The notes: generated from the sequence alone by a model not told the origin. A DNA stretch of 64,000 nt from CBDBBY01 sp965203215 (GCA_965203215.1 CBDBBY010000001.1:3348001-3412000), one strand, 5' to 3'. Positions 17,521 through 26,813 are shown, numbered from the stretch's first letter. Made by a program: numbers and translations.

Positions 17521-17798
17521 ATTTAATCATATAGTACCCTTTAAGGGGTACGACAGTAAGTCGTTCCGGGCTTGCCGTCCAATTGTAAGCTTTCCCTACC
17601 TTTCCATTGTTCAGTCGATTAATTTCAAGATCAATTTCTTGAATTGTTCAATGGAGTGATGGACATATTCTCAACCGCGCTAATCCGCAGATCGTCTGAA
17701 TAAGGTCTTGACATCCATCCCGTTCTCCGTTCTGAAACTGCGGACATCAACCACATCCCAACAGATAAGGGAATCCCTAAGTCGAACGATTCCAACTA

Positions 17799-18660
17799 GG
17801 GCCTGTTAACACTAGAATTTTGCGTGGCTCTGTGCTTAAGTGACTGTCAACAATGACATAAAAATCGAGCAGTGCACAGTCATGAAACAGATCACAGCAA
17901 AGCAGTACGCCAAAATCCGCCCTTTGCTCCCGGTTCAGCGCGGGAACGTGCGGATTTCGACCATCGACTTCATCAATGCGGTCCTGTACGTCTTGGAGAA
18001 CGGCTGCAAGTGGCGCGCCCTGCCGGAGCGCTTCGGAAAATGGTCCACGGTCTACGCCCGGTTCCGCCGCTGGTCGCGAAGCGGGGTGCTCGAGCGGCTG
18101 TTCGCCGCGCTCCGGGAGCAGGAGGCGGTCGGCGAGGACGCGGAGTGCTTCGGGCTCGACAGCACCAGCGCCGAGGTGCATCCGGACGGCACCGGAGCGC
18201 GGAAGACGAACGGGCCGCAAAGCATCGGCAAATCGCGCGGCGGATGGAACACGAAGATCCACATGGTCTCCGCAAGTGACCGGCATGCAATGATTTTTCG
18301 ACTGTCCGGCGGCCAGGCCAACGACGCGCCCGAAGGCCGCGCCCTGCTGAAGAGCTGGGAATCCCCGGTCGCGGGCGCGCCTCTGGCGATGGACCGCGCC
18401 TACGAGGGCGACGAGACCCGCCAGCTCGTCCGCGACCTTGGAATGACGCCGGTCGTGCCGCCGAAGGCGAACCGGAAAGTCAAATGGGAATATGACCGGA
18501 AAACCTACAAGCGTCGCAACGAGATCGAACGGCTGTTCCGGAGATTCAAGGGCTACCGGCGCCTCTTCACGCGGTTCGACAAGCTCGACGCGACGTTTCT
18601 GGGTTTCGTAAACCTCGCCGCCGCCTTCGAAATGATGCATGACTTAGTATAGACAGGCCC
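17799..18660 (+). mobile_element. IS5-family element (IS427-like group), apparently complete
   Basis: An 862-bp element with inverted ends GGGCCTGTTAACACTA and TAGTATAGACAGGCCC, flanked on both sides by TA (17797-17798 and 18661-18662) as a likely target duplication. It holds one intact transposase frame. It is the only insertion sequence in the window that looks whole. Confidence 0.88.
17882..18652 (+). CDS. IS5-family transposase
   Basis: About 256 residues from ATG at 17882 (MKQITAKQYAKIRPLLPVQR); the frame is open from a GTG at 17840. DDE transposase: N-terminal domain with NGCKWRALPERFGKWSTVY, first Asp in FGLDSTSAEVHP, second in LAMDRAYEGDETR, and the Glu in RRNEIERLFRRFKGYRR. Many members of this group need a programmed frameshift between two frames; here it is a single frame. 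It moves by DNA cleavage and joining at the inverted ends. All key residues are present, so it may be active. Confidence 0.9.
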   Translation: MKQITAKQYAKIRPLLPVQRGNVRISTIDFINAVLYVLENGCKWRALPERFGKWSTVYARFRRWSRSGVLERLFAALREQEAVGEDAECFGLDSTSAEVHPDGTGARKTNGPQSIGKSRGGWNTKIHMVSASDRHAMIFRLSGGQANDAPEGRALLKSWESPVAGAPLAMDRAYEGDETRQLVRDLGMTPVVPPKANRKVKWEYDRKTYKRRNEIERLFRRFKGYRRLFTRFDKLDATFLGFVNLAAAFEMMHDLV

Positions 18661-18680
18661 TAATCGAAAACCCAGGGCTT

Positions 18681-19310
18681 TTAAAATTTGCCGACCGCGT
18701 TCACGAACAGGCCGACCAGATATTTGTCGTTCCAGCCGGCGATGTCCATCCGTCCCTTGAGCGAGTGCCCGTCGTCCATGAGGCGCACGATGTTCAAGGC
18801 GATGCGCCGGATGGCGGCGAGGCATTCCGGCCCGTTCAGCGTTCGGTTCCGCATTCGATCCTCGCCCATGACGACGTCCGGAACCCAACGGAGGCAATTC
18901 TCGATCCTCCAGTGGTTGCGCGTGAGCTCCGGCAGCCGCTCCGGAGGAATCTCCGCGCTCATGATGCAGGTGCGGACGGCCCGCTCCGTTCTGCCCTTAA
19001 GCTCGCGGACGGCCTCGATCCTGCTGACTGCCTTGAGGCCGGGCCAGCTGCCGCCGTTTGCTCCGCAAATCCTGCAGCCGGCCGACATCGTACGAGACCG
19101 TCGCGACGCGCGTCTCGACGCGCCCGTGCCCGCCGTCAACTTGCTGACAAGAAAGCATTTACTTCCACACCTCCGGATCGGAGAACCGGACCTGAATGTC
19201 CTCGTGGAGCGTTCCCTGGTTGCCCTTCGCCGGCAGGACGCAGTCCCCGCCCTTCTCCACGGTCCGCGCCGACGTCTCGCGCTGCGTGTGCATCGCGTCT
19301 GTCACTACTT
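18681..19310 (-). pseudogene. ISAs1-family transposase remnant
   Basis: On the minus strand the C-terminal part reads LTRNHWRIENCLRWVPDVVM, GEDRMRNRTLNGPECLAAI and RRIALNIVRLM, typical of ISAs1 transposases (HW.IEN.LHW.LDV.F.ED). Upstream, DAMHTQRETSARTVEKGG and DCVLPAKGNQGTLHEDIQ are in another frame, with a stop after EVWK. At least two frame breaks are present. The 5' third is missing. Confidence 0.75.
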
Positions 19311-19349
19311 CTGTATCTCAACCATGATATCGGGTTCCCGTCGCCGATC

Positions 19350-19600
19350 TTGGCCAAGGTCGGCGACGGACGGGCCTGGACCGCAAGACGGTCCGCAAAC
19401 TGCTGGACCGGGGCCTCGCGGCTCCGGCCTATTCGCCGCGGGAGCCGCGGCCGAGGCTCTTGGAGCCGTACGAGGACTATCTCGCGGATAAGATCGGGAA
19501 CTGTCCGGACGCCGACTGTTCCGGCAGATCCAGTAGCTCGGCTACGAAGGCAGCTATGCCGCCGTGACCGCCCATCTCCGCGCGGTCCGTCCGATCAGCC
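19350..19600 (+). pseudogene. IS21-family istA N-terminal fragment abutting the glucosidase 3' end
   Basis: Plus strand reads GLDRKTVRKLLDRGLAAPAY, then SPREPRPRLLEPYEDYLADK, an IstA helix-turn-helix and linker; SYAAVTAHLRAVR is in another frame. The fragment runs into the 3' end of the GH13 gene on the opposite strand, where it supplies the last residues of that protein. Confidence 0.6.
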
Positions 19601-21176
19601 AACCGAATGGGCCGACCTCCGCCGAGTCTTCAGAGATGCTCGCCTTGCAATTCAGATCGACAAGCACATGCTCAGGCAATGTGACGCTTTGACTGCTATC
19701 GGAAAGGTTGAAGAGGCAAAGCGTGCCGCTGCCTCGACGAATGCCAAGCACCGCATCCCCCAGATTCGGAAAGGAGCATTTGCTTGTCCAAAGATCCGCT
19801 GAAGCGTTGCGGTACTTCAAAAGCGCCTTGTAAGTCTCCAGAACGGAATTCTCGGCTCCGTCCTGCAAATCGACCGCTTTGGAGGCTTGCGCCTCCTTGA
19901 CCGGCAGCCAAGTCTTTTGAGCTTCTGAAAACCCTGCATTCAATGCGTCATGCTGCCACGCCATCGGCGTCCGGCACCCGTCGCGCCCCTTGTCCGCAGG
20001 CCAATAGTTCAAGCCCTGCGGATCGGTCAGTTCCGCGTATTCCAGCTCGGTTTCGGTCTGCCCCAGTTCTTCTCCCTGGAAAATGCAGATTGATCCGGGA
20101 AGCGACATCAGCAGCGCCCCGGCCATCCGCGCCAGATCGTCCGAGAGTTCCGGCCGGCAGCCCCAGCGGCTGACGTGGCGCTGGACGTCATGGTTCGAGA
20201 AGGCCCAGCACGGCCAGCCGTTCGGCGCGGCGGCGAAGAATGCCTCGACCTGCTGGCGGAAGTGCTCGGCAGTGAAGACCGGGCCGAGCATGTCGAACGA
20301 ATAGGCCATATGCAGACGCTTGTCCCGGGTGTACTCCGCCATGAGTCCGACGCCTTGATGGCTGTCGCCGATTTCGCCGATCAGCATGCGGTCTCCGTAT
20401 TGATCCAACAGCCCGCGCATGCGTTCCAGAAAGGCGATATTGTCCGGCTGGTTTTTGGAGAACAGAGGAAACTGCATTTCGTAGAGGCGGCCCACGACGC
20501 TGGGCAGCGGACGGTATTCCGCAGGGTTGTCCCGCAGCTTGTCGTCATGGAAATAGAAATTCACCGTGTCGAGCCGGAACCCGTCCACGTTGCGGTCGAG
20601 CCAGAATTTCATGACGGAAAGCGCCCAGTCCTGCACCTCGGGATTGTGGAAGTTGAAATCCGGCTGCTCGCGCAGGAAATTGTGGAAGTAGAACTGCTGC
20701 CGTCGCGGCTCCCACTCCCAGGCGGACCCGCCGTTGAAGATCGCCAGCCAGTTGTTCGGAGGGGTGCCGTCGGGCTTGGGATCCGCCCAGACGTACCAGT
20801 CGGCCTTCGGGTTGTCCCGGCTCTGCCGGCTTTCTTCGAAGAACGGATGCAAATTGCTGGAATGCGAAAGCACCTGGTCGATGATCACGCGCAGCCCGGC
20901 TTCATGCGCGGCGTTTACGAGCTGGTCGAAATCGTCCAGCGTGCCGAACAAGGGATCGATGCCGGTATGGTCGGAGACGTCGTATCCCATGTCCAGCATG
21001 GGCGAGGTGAAGAACGGCGAGAGCCAGATCGCGTCGACGCCGAGATCCGCGATGTAGGGCAATCTTCGCGCGATGCCTTTCAGGTCGCCGATGCCGTCGC
21101 CATTGTCATCCTGAAACGAGCGGGGGTAAATCTGGTATATGACGCATCCGCGCCACCATTCGTGTTTTGAAGCCAT
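19554..21176 (-). CDS. GH13-family alpha-glucosidase
   Basis: 540 residues; a cytoplasmic alpha-glucosidase (no signal peptide) that splits imported alpha-linked disaccharides. GH13 regions are in order: DLGVDAIWLSPFF (about 44-56), VIIDQVLSHSS (region I), DGFRLDTVNF with the catalytic Asp (region II), MLIGEIGD with the general-acid Glu (region III) and FSNHDVQRH (region IV). The start follows an operator at 21213. It is divergent from the LacI gene and next to a sugar transporter, so import and cleavage belong together. The last roughly 12 residues (GRTARRWAVTAA) come from IS21 sequence on the other strand. Substrate could be maltose, sucrose or trehalose. Confidence 0.92.
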   Translation of the reverse strand: MASKHEWWRGCVIYQIYPRSFQDDNGDGIGDLKGIARRLPYIADLGVDAIWLSPFFTSPMLDMGYDVSDHTGIDPLFGTLDDFDQLVNAAHEAGLRVIIDQVLSHSSNLHPFFEESRQSRDNPKADWYVWADPKPDGTPPNNWLAIFNGGSAWEWEPRRQQFYFHNFLREQPDFNFHNPEVQDWALSVMKFWLDRNVDGFRLDTVNFYFHDDKLRDNPAEYRPLPSVVGRLYEMQFPLFSKNQPDNIAFLERMRGLLDQYGDRMLIGEIGDSHQGVGLMAEYTRDKRLHMAYSFDMLGPVFTAEHFRQQVEAFFAAAPNGWPCWAFSNHDVQRHVSRWGCRPELSDDLARMAGALLMSLPGSICIFQGEELGQTETELEYAELTDPQGLNYWPADKGRDGCRTPMAWQHDALNAGFSEAQKTWLPVKEAQASKAVDLQDGAENSVLETYKALLKYRNASADLWTSKCSFPNLGDAVLGIRRGSGTLCLFNLSDSSQSVTLPEHVLVDLNCKASISEDSAEVGPFGWLIGRTARRWAVTAA

Positions 21177-21210
21177 GACTGCCTCGCGGGTCTTGAAAGT
21201 CGCGGCAAAT

Positions 21211-21229
21211 TATTCGAAACGTTTCGGAT
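21211..21229. promoter_or_regulatory. LacI-type operator between glucosidase and regulator genes
   Basis: TATTCGAAACGTTTCGGAT holds the palindrome CGAAACGTTTCG at 21215-21226, about 40 bp from the glucosidase start and 70 bp from the regulator start. The same core is at 22381. Binding by the adjacent LacI protein is inferred. Confidence 0.8.
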
Positions 21230-21295
21230 GCGCAAGACCGGCGATGAGCGAAGCGGCGCGGCCGGAGGCGATGATGCTGCCGAGAGGCTGAAAAA

Positions 21296-22330
21296 ATGGC
21301 GACGTTGAAAGACATTAGCAGAAAACTGAGCATTTCGGTGACCACTGTCAGCAGGGCGCTGAACGGCTATTCCGACGTGAATGAGGAAACCCGAAAACGC
21401 ATCCACCAGGCGGCCGTCGAGCTGAACTACCGTCCGAACCAGTTCGCGCGGAAGCTCGTCACCGGCCGCTCGGGTCTCGCGGCCATGGTGCTTCCGGACG
21501 ATTTCGGAATCACGACGCGGGAAATCTGGTTCGAAATCCTGGCCGGCCTGTCGGTCGAGTTCGCGAAGCACGATATCGACTTCGTCCTGAAAGTCAGTCC
21601 GACCGATCAGATTGTCAATACCTATCAAAGGCTTATAGAAAGAAACGCGATGGACGGATTCGTCGTCATCGCCGCGTTGCCCAAGGACGAGCGGGTGTCG
21701 CTGCTGGCCCGGAACGACGTGCCGCTGGTCTTGCACGGGCGATCGGAGCAGGTTGTCGAGTGTCCCGTTTTCGATATCAACAATTACGAATTGATGCTCC
21801 AGTCCATGCAGCATTTGCTTGAGCTGGGACATCGGCGAATCGCATTCATCGGCGGGCCGGCGAATCACGGCTTCATGATCGACCGGACGCGGGCCTACAG
21901 GGCGGCTCTGGCAAGTGGGGGACTTCCTTTCGACCCCGATTATATTGCCTGCGGAGAGCGGATGACCGAAGAGCTGGGGATGGTCAATTCGATAAGGATG
22001 TGCAGTTCGGGCGGCGAGGAGCCGACCGCTTTCGTATGCGGCAACACTATGATTGCAAAGGGAATTTACTCCGCGATGCAGATATTGGGGCGAAACATTC
22101 CGGAGGATGTTTCGGTCGTCGCCCATGACGATGCTCTGCCGGAATACCGGGCCGTCGACTTCCGGCCCGCGCTGACGGTCACCCGCGCGCCGCTGCGCGA
22201 CAGCTCCCGGCCGCTCGTGGATCTGCTTGTGCGGCGAATCCGGGGCGAGCCGGTCGAATCGCTGACGGAGATCCAAGAGGCCGAATTCCTCGTCAGAGCT
22301 TCGACAAGTTCAATTGAATCAAAAGCTTAA
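21296..22330 (+). CDS. LacI-family transcriptional regulator of the alpha-glucoside locus
   Basis: 344 residues. The N-terminal helix-turn-helix and hinge (ATLKDISRKLSISVTTVSRA, then RKLVTGRSGLAAMV) are classic LacI. The periplasmic-binding-protein-like ligand domain contains HRRIAFIGGPANHGF and PTAFVCGNTMIAKG. It most likely represses the divergent glucosidase gene and the downstream transporter when the sugar is absent, acting at the two CGAAACGTTTCG sites that flank it. AglR of rhizobia is the closest functional analogue known to me, judged by context and not by alignment. Confidence 0.92.
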   Translation: MATLKDISRKLSISVTTVSRALNGYSDVNEETRKRIHQAAVELNYRPNQFARKLVTGRSGLAAMVLPDDFGITTREIWFEILAGLSVEFAKHDIDFVLKVSPTDQIVNTYQRLIERNAMDGFVVIAALPKDERVSLLARNDVPLVLHGRSEQVVECPVFDINNYELMLQSMQHLLELGHRRIAFIGGPANHGFMIDRTRAYRAALASGGLPFDPDYIACGERMTEELGMVNSIRMCSSGGEEPTAFVCGNTMIAKGIYSAMQILGRNIPEDVSVVAHDDALPEYRAVDFRPALTVTRAPLRDSSRPLVDLLVRRIRGEPVESLTEIQEAEFLVRASTSSIESKA

Positions 22331-22380
22331 TCCCTATTAAAAATCAGGTGTTGACAGGTTTCGCCCCGTTTCACTATTAA

Positions 22381-22396
22381 TCCGAAACGTTTCGGA
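22381..22396. promoter_or_regulatory. LacI-type operator upstream of the sugar ABC transporter
   Basis: TCCGAAACGTTTCGGA is a perfect 16-bp palindrome, 44 bp before the binding-protein start. A TTGACA at 22352 with AT-rich sequence after it could be the promoter. Confidence 0.85.
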
Positions 22397-22439
22397 TCGC
22401 CGTTTAAGGCGATGAACCTCAAGAATGGAGAACGAAAAA

Positions 22440-23714
22440 ATGGGCAAGTGTCTGAAATCATCATTGCTTTGTGCCGCTGCATTCGCGCTGGCATCCGGCG
22501 GCGCCGCGTCGCAAGCGGCCGAAATCACTTACGTGACCGGAGCGCCGGTCGGCGACAGGGAGCTTCTGGCGCGCATCGCCGAGCCTTGGGAGAAGGAGAC
22601 CGGGCATACGCTCCGAATCACTCCGATGCCGCCGTCGACGACCGACTCGTTCGGCCAGTACCGGTTGTGGCTCGCGGCGCAGAACTCCGAGATCGACATC
22701 TACGAGACGGACGTGGTTTGGGCCCCTCAGCTGGCTGATCATTTTGTCGACCTGACGGAAGCCGCCGCCGCTGTGGCCGGCGACCATTTCCCTTCGATCA
22801 TAGAATCGCAGACCGTGAACGGGGCGCTCGTCGCTCTGCCGCTGTTCACCGATGCGCCCGCGCTCTATTTCCGTCGCGACTTGATCGAGAAGCACGGAGC
22901 AAGCGTGCCGACCAAGTGGGAAGATTTGACGGCGACCGCCGCTGCGATCCAAGCGGCGGAGCGCGAAGATGGGAACAGCGATTTCTGGGGCTTCGTCTGG
23001 CAAGGCAACGCCTACGAGGGATTGACCTGCGACGGGCTTGAATGGGTTAAGTCGTTCGGCGGAGGCCAGATCGTCGAAGCGGACGGCACAATTTCGATCA
23101 ACAATCCCGACGCCGCCGCGGCGATCGCGCTGGCCGCAAGCTGGATCGGCACGATCTCGCCTGAAGGCACATTGTCATACCAGGAGGAAGACTCGCGCGG
23201 CATCTGGCAATCGGGAAATGCGCTGTTCATGCGCAACTGGCCGTACGCCTATTCGCTGGGCAACGCCGACGATTCGCCGATCGCGGGCAAATTCGGAATC
23301 GTGCCGCTGCCTTCGGGCGGCGACCATGACGGTTCCGCGGCCACGCTCGGCGGCTGGAATCTGGCGGTCTCGCGCTACTCCGAGAATATCGATGCCGCGA
23401 CGTCGCTGGCGCTGTACTTGACTTCGCCTGAAGCGCAGCTTCTGCGCGCCAAAGAGCTTTCGCGGCTGCCGACGATCGTTTCGCTTTACGAACATCCCGA
23501 AATCACGGATGAACAGCCGGTGATCGCGTCTTGGAAGGATATCTTTCTGAACGCGGTTCCGCGTCCGTCTGCGCCGACCAAAACCCGATACAACGAAGTT
23601 TCAGCGCGATTCTGGACTGCGGTCCACAACACTCTGTCCGGAAACGGAAGCGCGGCGGAAAATCTTGAGTTGCTCGAGTTTGAACTTGAAGAGATCAAAG
23701 GCAGCAGTTGGTAG
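22440..23714 (+). CDS. Sugar ABC transporter, periplasmic binding protein (alpha-glucoside or trehalose/maltose type)
   Basis: 424 residues from ATG at 22440, which has GGAG at 9 nt; an ATG at 22425 is less likely. A signal peptide (KSSLLCAAAFALASGG, cleavage near ASQAA) sends it to the periplasm. Family 1 binding-protein fold: EIDIYETDVVWAPQLADHFV, LPLFTDAPALYFRRDL and AATLGGWNLAVS are characteristic of trehalose/maltose or AglE-type proteins. First gene of the transport operon. Followed by a strong hairpin, which often lowers expression of the permease genes relative to the binding protein. Confidence 0.9.
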   Translation: MGKCLKSSLLCAAAFALASGGAASQAAEITYVTGAPVGDRELLARIAEPWEKETGHTLRITPMPPSTTDSFGQYRLWLAAQNSEIDIYETDVVWAPQLADHFVDLTEAAAAVAGDHFPSIIESQTVNGALVALPLFTDAPALYFRRDLIEKHGASVPTKWEDLTATAAAIQAAEREDGNSDFWGFVWQGNAYEGLTCDGLEWVKSFGGGQIVEADGTISINNPDAAAAIALAASWIGTISPEGTLSYQEEDSRGIWQSGNALFMRNWPYAYSLGNADDSPIAGKFGIVPLPSGGDHDGSAATLGGWNLAVSRYSENIDAATSLALYLTSPEAQLLRAKELSRLPTIVSLYEHPEITDEQPVIASWKDIFLNAVPRPSAPTKTRYNEVSARFWTAVHNTLSGNGSAAENLELLEFELEEIKGSSW

Positions 23715-23732
23715 CTCGACGTCCGGAACGCG

Positions 23733-23756
23733 CCGCTTGCCCGAAAGGGCAAGCGG
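23733..23756 (+). terminator. Hairpin between binding-protein and permease genes
   Basis: CCGCTTGCCC-GAAA-GGGCAAGCGG is a perfect 10-bp stem with a GNRA-type tetraloop, 19 bp after the binding-protein stop. It is followed by only a weak T run (CCTTTTG), so partial termination or mRNA end protection is more likely than a full stop. Confidence 0.7.
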
Positions 23757-23813
23757 CTGCAGCCTTTTGCGTAATCCGGTTCTGACGACCGAACTCGGCG
23801 CGGAAGAGTGTCC

Positions 23814-24767
23814 ATGGGCAACGCATTGAACCGCGCGGTGACCCTGGGAGCGCGCCGCCGAAGAACAGCCCACCTTTTTTTGTTGCCGCCGATCGCGGCG
23901 CTTCTGCTCGTGGCGGCTTGGCCGCTGGTTCGGACGTTCTATTTCTCGTTCACCGACACCAGCCTGAACGACCTCGCCGGCGGCGAATGGATCGGATTCA
24001 AGAATTATCTCTACTGGCGCGAGCTGTCTTCTGGACGCGTGGTCTATCGCGGCCTGCTGGTGGACGAGGCGTGGTGGAACGCCGTCTGGAACACGTTCCG
24101 CCTGACTTTCCTGGCCGTCTCCATTGAGGCGGTCCTCGGCCTTCTCGTCGCCATGCTTCTGAACGCGGAATTCCGCGGGCGAGCGATCGTCCGCGCGGCG
24201 ATCCTGATCCCTTGGGCAATCCCGACCATCGTGTCGGCCCGTCTCTGGGGCTGGATGCTGCACGACCAGTTCGGCATCCTGAACGAAATCCTTCTGCTCG
24301 CCGGACTGATCGACATGCCCATCGCATGGACGGCCCGGCCCGACACGGCGATGCTGGCGGTGCTCATCGTGGAAGTCTGGAAAACCACGCCGTTCGTGGC
24401 GCTGCTGTGCTTGGCGGGTCTTCAGATGATCCCGCGCGACATATACGAGGCCGCGCGCGTGGACGGAGTCAGTCGGCTGAGGGTGTTTCTGGGCGTCACC
24501 TTGCCGCTGGTGCGCCCGGCTCTGATGGTCGCGATCATATTCCGGGCTCTCGATACGCTCAGGATCTTCGACCTGATCTATGTGCTGACGCCGAATTCCG
24601 AGGCGACCAAGACAATGTCGGTCATCGCCCGGGAGAACCTGATCGAATTCGACCGGTTCGCATACGGCTCGGCGCAGTCGGTGCTGCTTTTCCTGCTCAT
24701 TGCGATAGCAACGTTGCTCTACATTTGGCTGGGACGGGTCGATGTCGGCGACGAGGTGGCGCGATGA
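23814..24767 (+). CDS. Sugar ABC transporter permease, MalF-like
   Basis: 317 residues from ATG at 23814 (GTG at 23808 also possible). Six or so hydrophobic segments, starting HLFLLPPIAALLLVAAWPLV. The cytoplasmic EAA loop (EAARVDGVSRLRVFLGVTLP), which docks on the ATPase, is near residue 215. It forms the membrane channel together with the next gene, whose start overlaps its stop by 4 bp (ATGA). Confidence 0.92.
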   Translation: MGNALNRAVTLGARRRRTAHLFLLPPIAALLLVAAWPLVRTFYFSFTDTSLNDLAGGEWIGFKNYLYWRELSSGRVVYRGLLVDEAWWNAVWNTFRLTFLAVSIEAVLGLLVAMLLNAEFRGRAIVRAAILIPWAIPTIVSARLWGWMLHDQFGILNEILLLAGLIDMPIAWTARPDTAMLAVLIVEVWKTTPFVALLCLAGLQMIPRDIYEAARVDGVSRLRVFLGVTLPLVRPALMVAIIFRALDTLRIFDLIYVLTPNSEATKTMSVIARENLIEFDRFAYGSAQSVLLFLLIAIATLLYIWLGRVDVGDEVAR

Positions 24768-25591
24768 CCGCCCGCATCGAAACCATCGGCATTTACTTCT
24801 TGGTGGCGGTCGTCGTCCTTTTTGCGGTCTTTCCGTTCTACTACGCCATCGTGACCAGCTTCAAAACCGGAACCGCTCTCTTCCAAGTGACGTTCTGGCC
24901 CGAAAACCCGAGTTTCAGCAACTATCTCGAAGTCTTTCAAACAAGCAGCTTCCCGCGGAACATCTTCAATTCGGTACTGGTGGCGACGGTCACTGTCGGG
25001 CTGTCCCTGCTGCTGGGCTTTTTGGCATCCTTCGCGCTGGCCCGCATCCCGTTCCGAGGGCGCAAGACCCTGCTGCTGTCGATCCTGAGCGTGTCGATGT
25101 TTCCGCAGATCGCAATTCTCGCGGGGCTATTCGAATTGGTTCTGGCTTTGGATCTCTACAACGGCTACGGCGCGATGATTCTCAGCTACCTGATCTTCAC
25201 CTTGCCCTTCACGGTTTGGGTGCTGACCACGTTCATGCGCGATCTTCCGGTGGAAATCGAGGAGGCGGCCATAGTCGACGGAGCCAGCGCGATGACCATT
25301 GTATTCCGAATATTCCTGCCCATGATGTGGCCCGCCATCGTAACGACGGCGCTGCTGGCATTCATTGCAGCCTGGAACGAGTTTCTGTTCGCGCTCACTT
25401 TCAGCGCTTCGGACGCCACGCGCACGGTGCCTGTCGCCATTTCGCTGTTCTCGGGCTCGACCGCTTTTGAATCCCCGTGGGGCTTGATCCTGGCCGCATC
25501 GGTCATCGTCACATTTCCGCTGATCGTTCTGGTGCTGATCTTTCAGCGCAAGATCGTTTCCGGTCTGACCGCGGGCGGTGTGAAAGGTTAG
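24764..25591 (+). CDS. Sugar ABC transporter permease, MalG-like
   Basis: 275 residues from ATG at 24764, overlapping the upstream stop. N-terminal membrane segment IYFLVAVVVLFAVFPFYYAI, then FKTGTALF; EAA loop EIEEAAIVDGASAMTIVFRI with the usual following Pro-rich LPMMWPA. Length and layout match MalG/AglG. A longer open frame upstream overlaps the other permease and is not used. Confidence 0.92.
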   Translation: MTARIETIGIYFLVAVVVLFAVFPFYYAIVTSFKTGTALFQVTFWPENPSFSNYLEVFQTSSFPRNIFNSVLVATVTVGLSLLLGFLASFALARIPFRGRKTLLLSILSVSMFPQIAILAGLFELVLALDLYNGYGAMILSYLIFTLPFTVWVLTTFMRDLPVEIEEAAIVDGASAMTIVFRIFLPMMWPAIVTTALLAFIAAWNEFLFALTFSASDATRTVPVAISLFSGSTAFESPWGLILAASVIVTFPLIVLVLIFQRKIVSGLTAGGVKG

Positions 25592-25596
25592 CGCGA

Positions 25597-26601
25597 ATGA
25601 CTCAAATCAGCTTGAAAAACCTCTGCAAATCCTACGGCGCGCTGGACGTCCTCAAGAACGTCGATCTGTCGATCAATTGCGGCGAATTCGTAGCTTTCGT
25701 TGGCCCGTCCGGCTCGGGCAAGTCCACGCTGCTGCGTCTCATATGCGGGCTGGAGGACATCACCGAAGGAAGCATTGAATTCGACGGCAAAAACGTTGCT
25801 GCGCTCAGTCCTTCGGAGAGAGGCGTGGCGATGGTGTTCCAGTCCTACGCGCTTTACCCGCACATGACCGTGTACGAGAACATGGCGTTCGCGCTGCGTC
25901 AGATCGGTCGTTCCCGGACCGAGATACGACGCCGGGTGATAGAGGCGGCCGAAACTCTTGAGATCGGGCATCTGCTCGACCGCAAGCCGCGCCAATTGTC
26001 AGGCGGCCAGCGCCAGCGGGTCGCGATCGGCAGGGCGATCGTGCGCGATCCGAAAGTTTTCTTGTTCGACGAGCCGCTTTCGAATCTCGACGCGGCACTG
26101 CGCGCGCAGACGCGGCTTGAGATCGCGTCGCTGAACGCCCGCATGCGGGAGACGTCGATGATCTATGTGACCCACGATCAGGTGGAGGCCATGACCTTGG
26201 CCGACCGGATCTGCTTGTTGCATGACGGGCGGATCATGCAGGTCGGCAGCCCGCGCACGATCTACGACACTCCGGAATCGGTATTCGTGGCCAGCTTCAT
26301 AGGGTCGCCCAGCATCAACCTCATGCGAGGAAGGTGGGCCGAGATGCATGGCTGCCGAACGCTCGGCGTGCGGCCCGAGCACATTTATCGCGACGAGGAT
26401 CAGCCGGCCTGGAAGGGGAAGGTGAGATACATCGAAGATCTCGGAGCCGAACAATACATCCATGTCGAAATCGATGACCGGACGAACTTGGTCGTCCGTC
26501 GGCAAGAAGAATTGGCTGTCCAGATTGGACAGGAAATCGGGCTTTCCGCCGACCCCGGCAAGCTGCACCGATTCGACGCGCAGGATCAGAGGCTGAATTA
26601 A
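25597..26601 (+). CDS. Sugar ABC transporter ATP-binding protein, MalK/MsmX-like
   Basis: 334 residues from ATG at 25597, 5 bp after the permease stop. ATPase motifs in order: Walker A GPSGSGKS (about 36-43), Q-loop FQSYALYPH, signature LSGGQRQR, Walker B VFLFDEP, D-loop LSNLDA, switch His YVTHDQ. A C-terminal TOBE-like regulatory domain (LGVRPEHI onward) follows and is a little shorter than in MalK (about 370 residues). It powers import of the alpha-glucoside and closes the operon. Confidence 0.93.
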   Translation: MTQISLKNLCKSYGALDVLKNVDLSINCGEFVAFVGPSGSGKSTLLRLICGLEDITEGSIEFDGKNVAALSPSERGVAMVFQSYALYPHMTVYENMAFALRQIGRSRTEIRRRVIEAAETLEIGHLLDRKPRQLSGGQRQRVAIGRAIVRDPKVFLFDEPLSNLDAALRAQTRLEIASLNARMRETSMIYVTHDQVEAMTLADRICLLHDGRIMQVGSPRTIYDTPESVFVASFIGSPSINLMRGRWAEMHGCRTLGVRPEHIYRDEDQPAWKGKVRYIEDLGAEQYIHVEIDDRTNLVVRRQEELAVQIGQEIGLSADPGKLHRFDAQDQRLN

Positions 26602-26619
26602 GGCGCGGCGAGCTACGTT

Positions 26620-26781
26620 TCAGCGAATGGTTCGCGTCTCGCGAGCGTCGGCCGCTTCAAGGCTGATCCGCAATTCAACTCGCACCGCATCATTGAACCT
26701 GCTGAAAAGGCCGGACGTATTCATGTTCATGGCCAATTCGATCCGGTCGGCGTGATTCTGCGCCAGAATCAGATCGTCCAT
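26620..26781 (-). pseudogene. 5' fragment of a duplicated paaG
   Basis: From ATG at 26781 the minus strand reads MDDLILAQNHADRIELAM, then FSRFNDAVRVELRISLEAAD and a stop after 53 residues. This follows the start of paaG at 15851 (MNDLILAQCHDSWVELTLN and SFNDAMHLELRAALEDAK). The upstream 50 bp (GATATTGCGCAGACCGACCG) is also shared. The rest of the gene is lost. It is a relic of a duplicated paa promoter region, now divergent from paaZ. Confidence 0.75.
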
Positions 26782-26813
26782 GGCGACCTTCCAGCCTCTT
26801 CGGATATTGCGCA

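Noticed and set aside
20175..21170. Long open frame of 331 codons on the plus strand, antisense to the glucosidase
   Set aside because: It mirrors the codon pattern of a well-supported GH13 gene and has no family resemblance or ribosome site. The same holds for the antisense frames at 21080-22276 (LacI), 53269-54510 (hemH) and 41238-42227 (FadB/FadJ-like).
24212..25591. 459-codon version of the second permease, starting inside the first permease
   Set aside because: The first 184 codons are out-of-frame reading of the first permease. The MalG-like protein starts at 24764 with an ATGA overlap.
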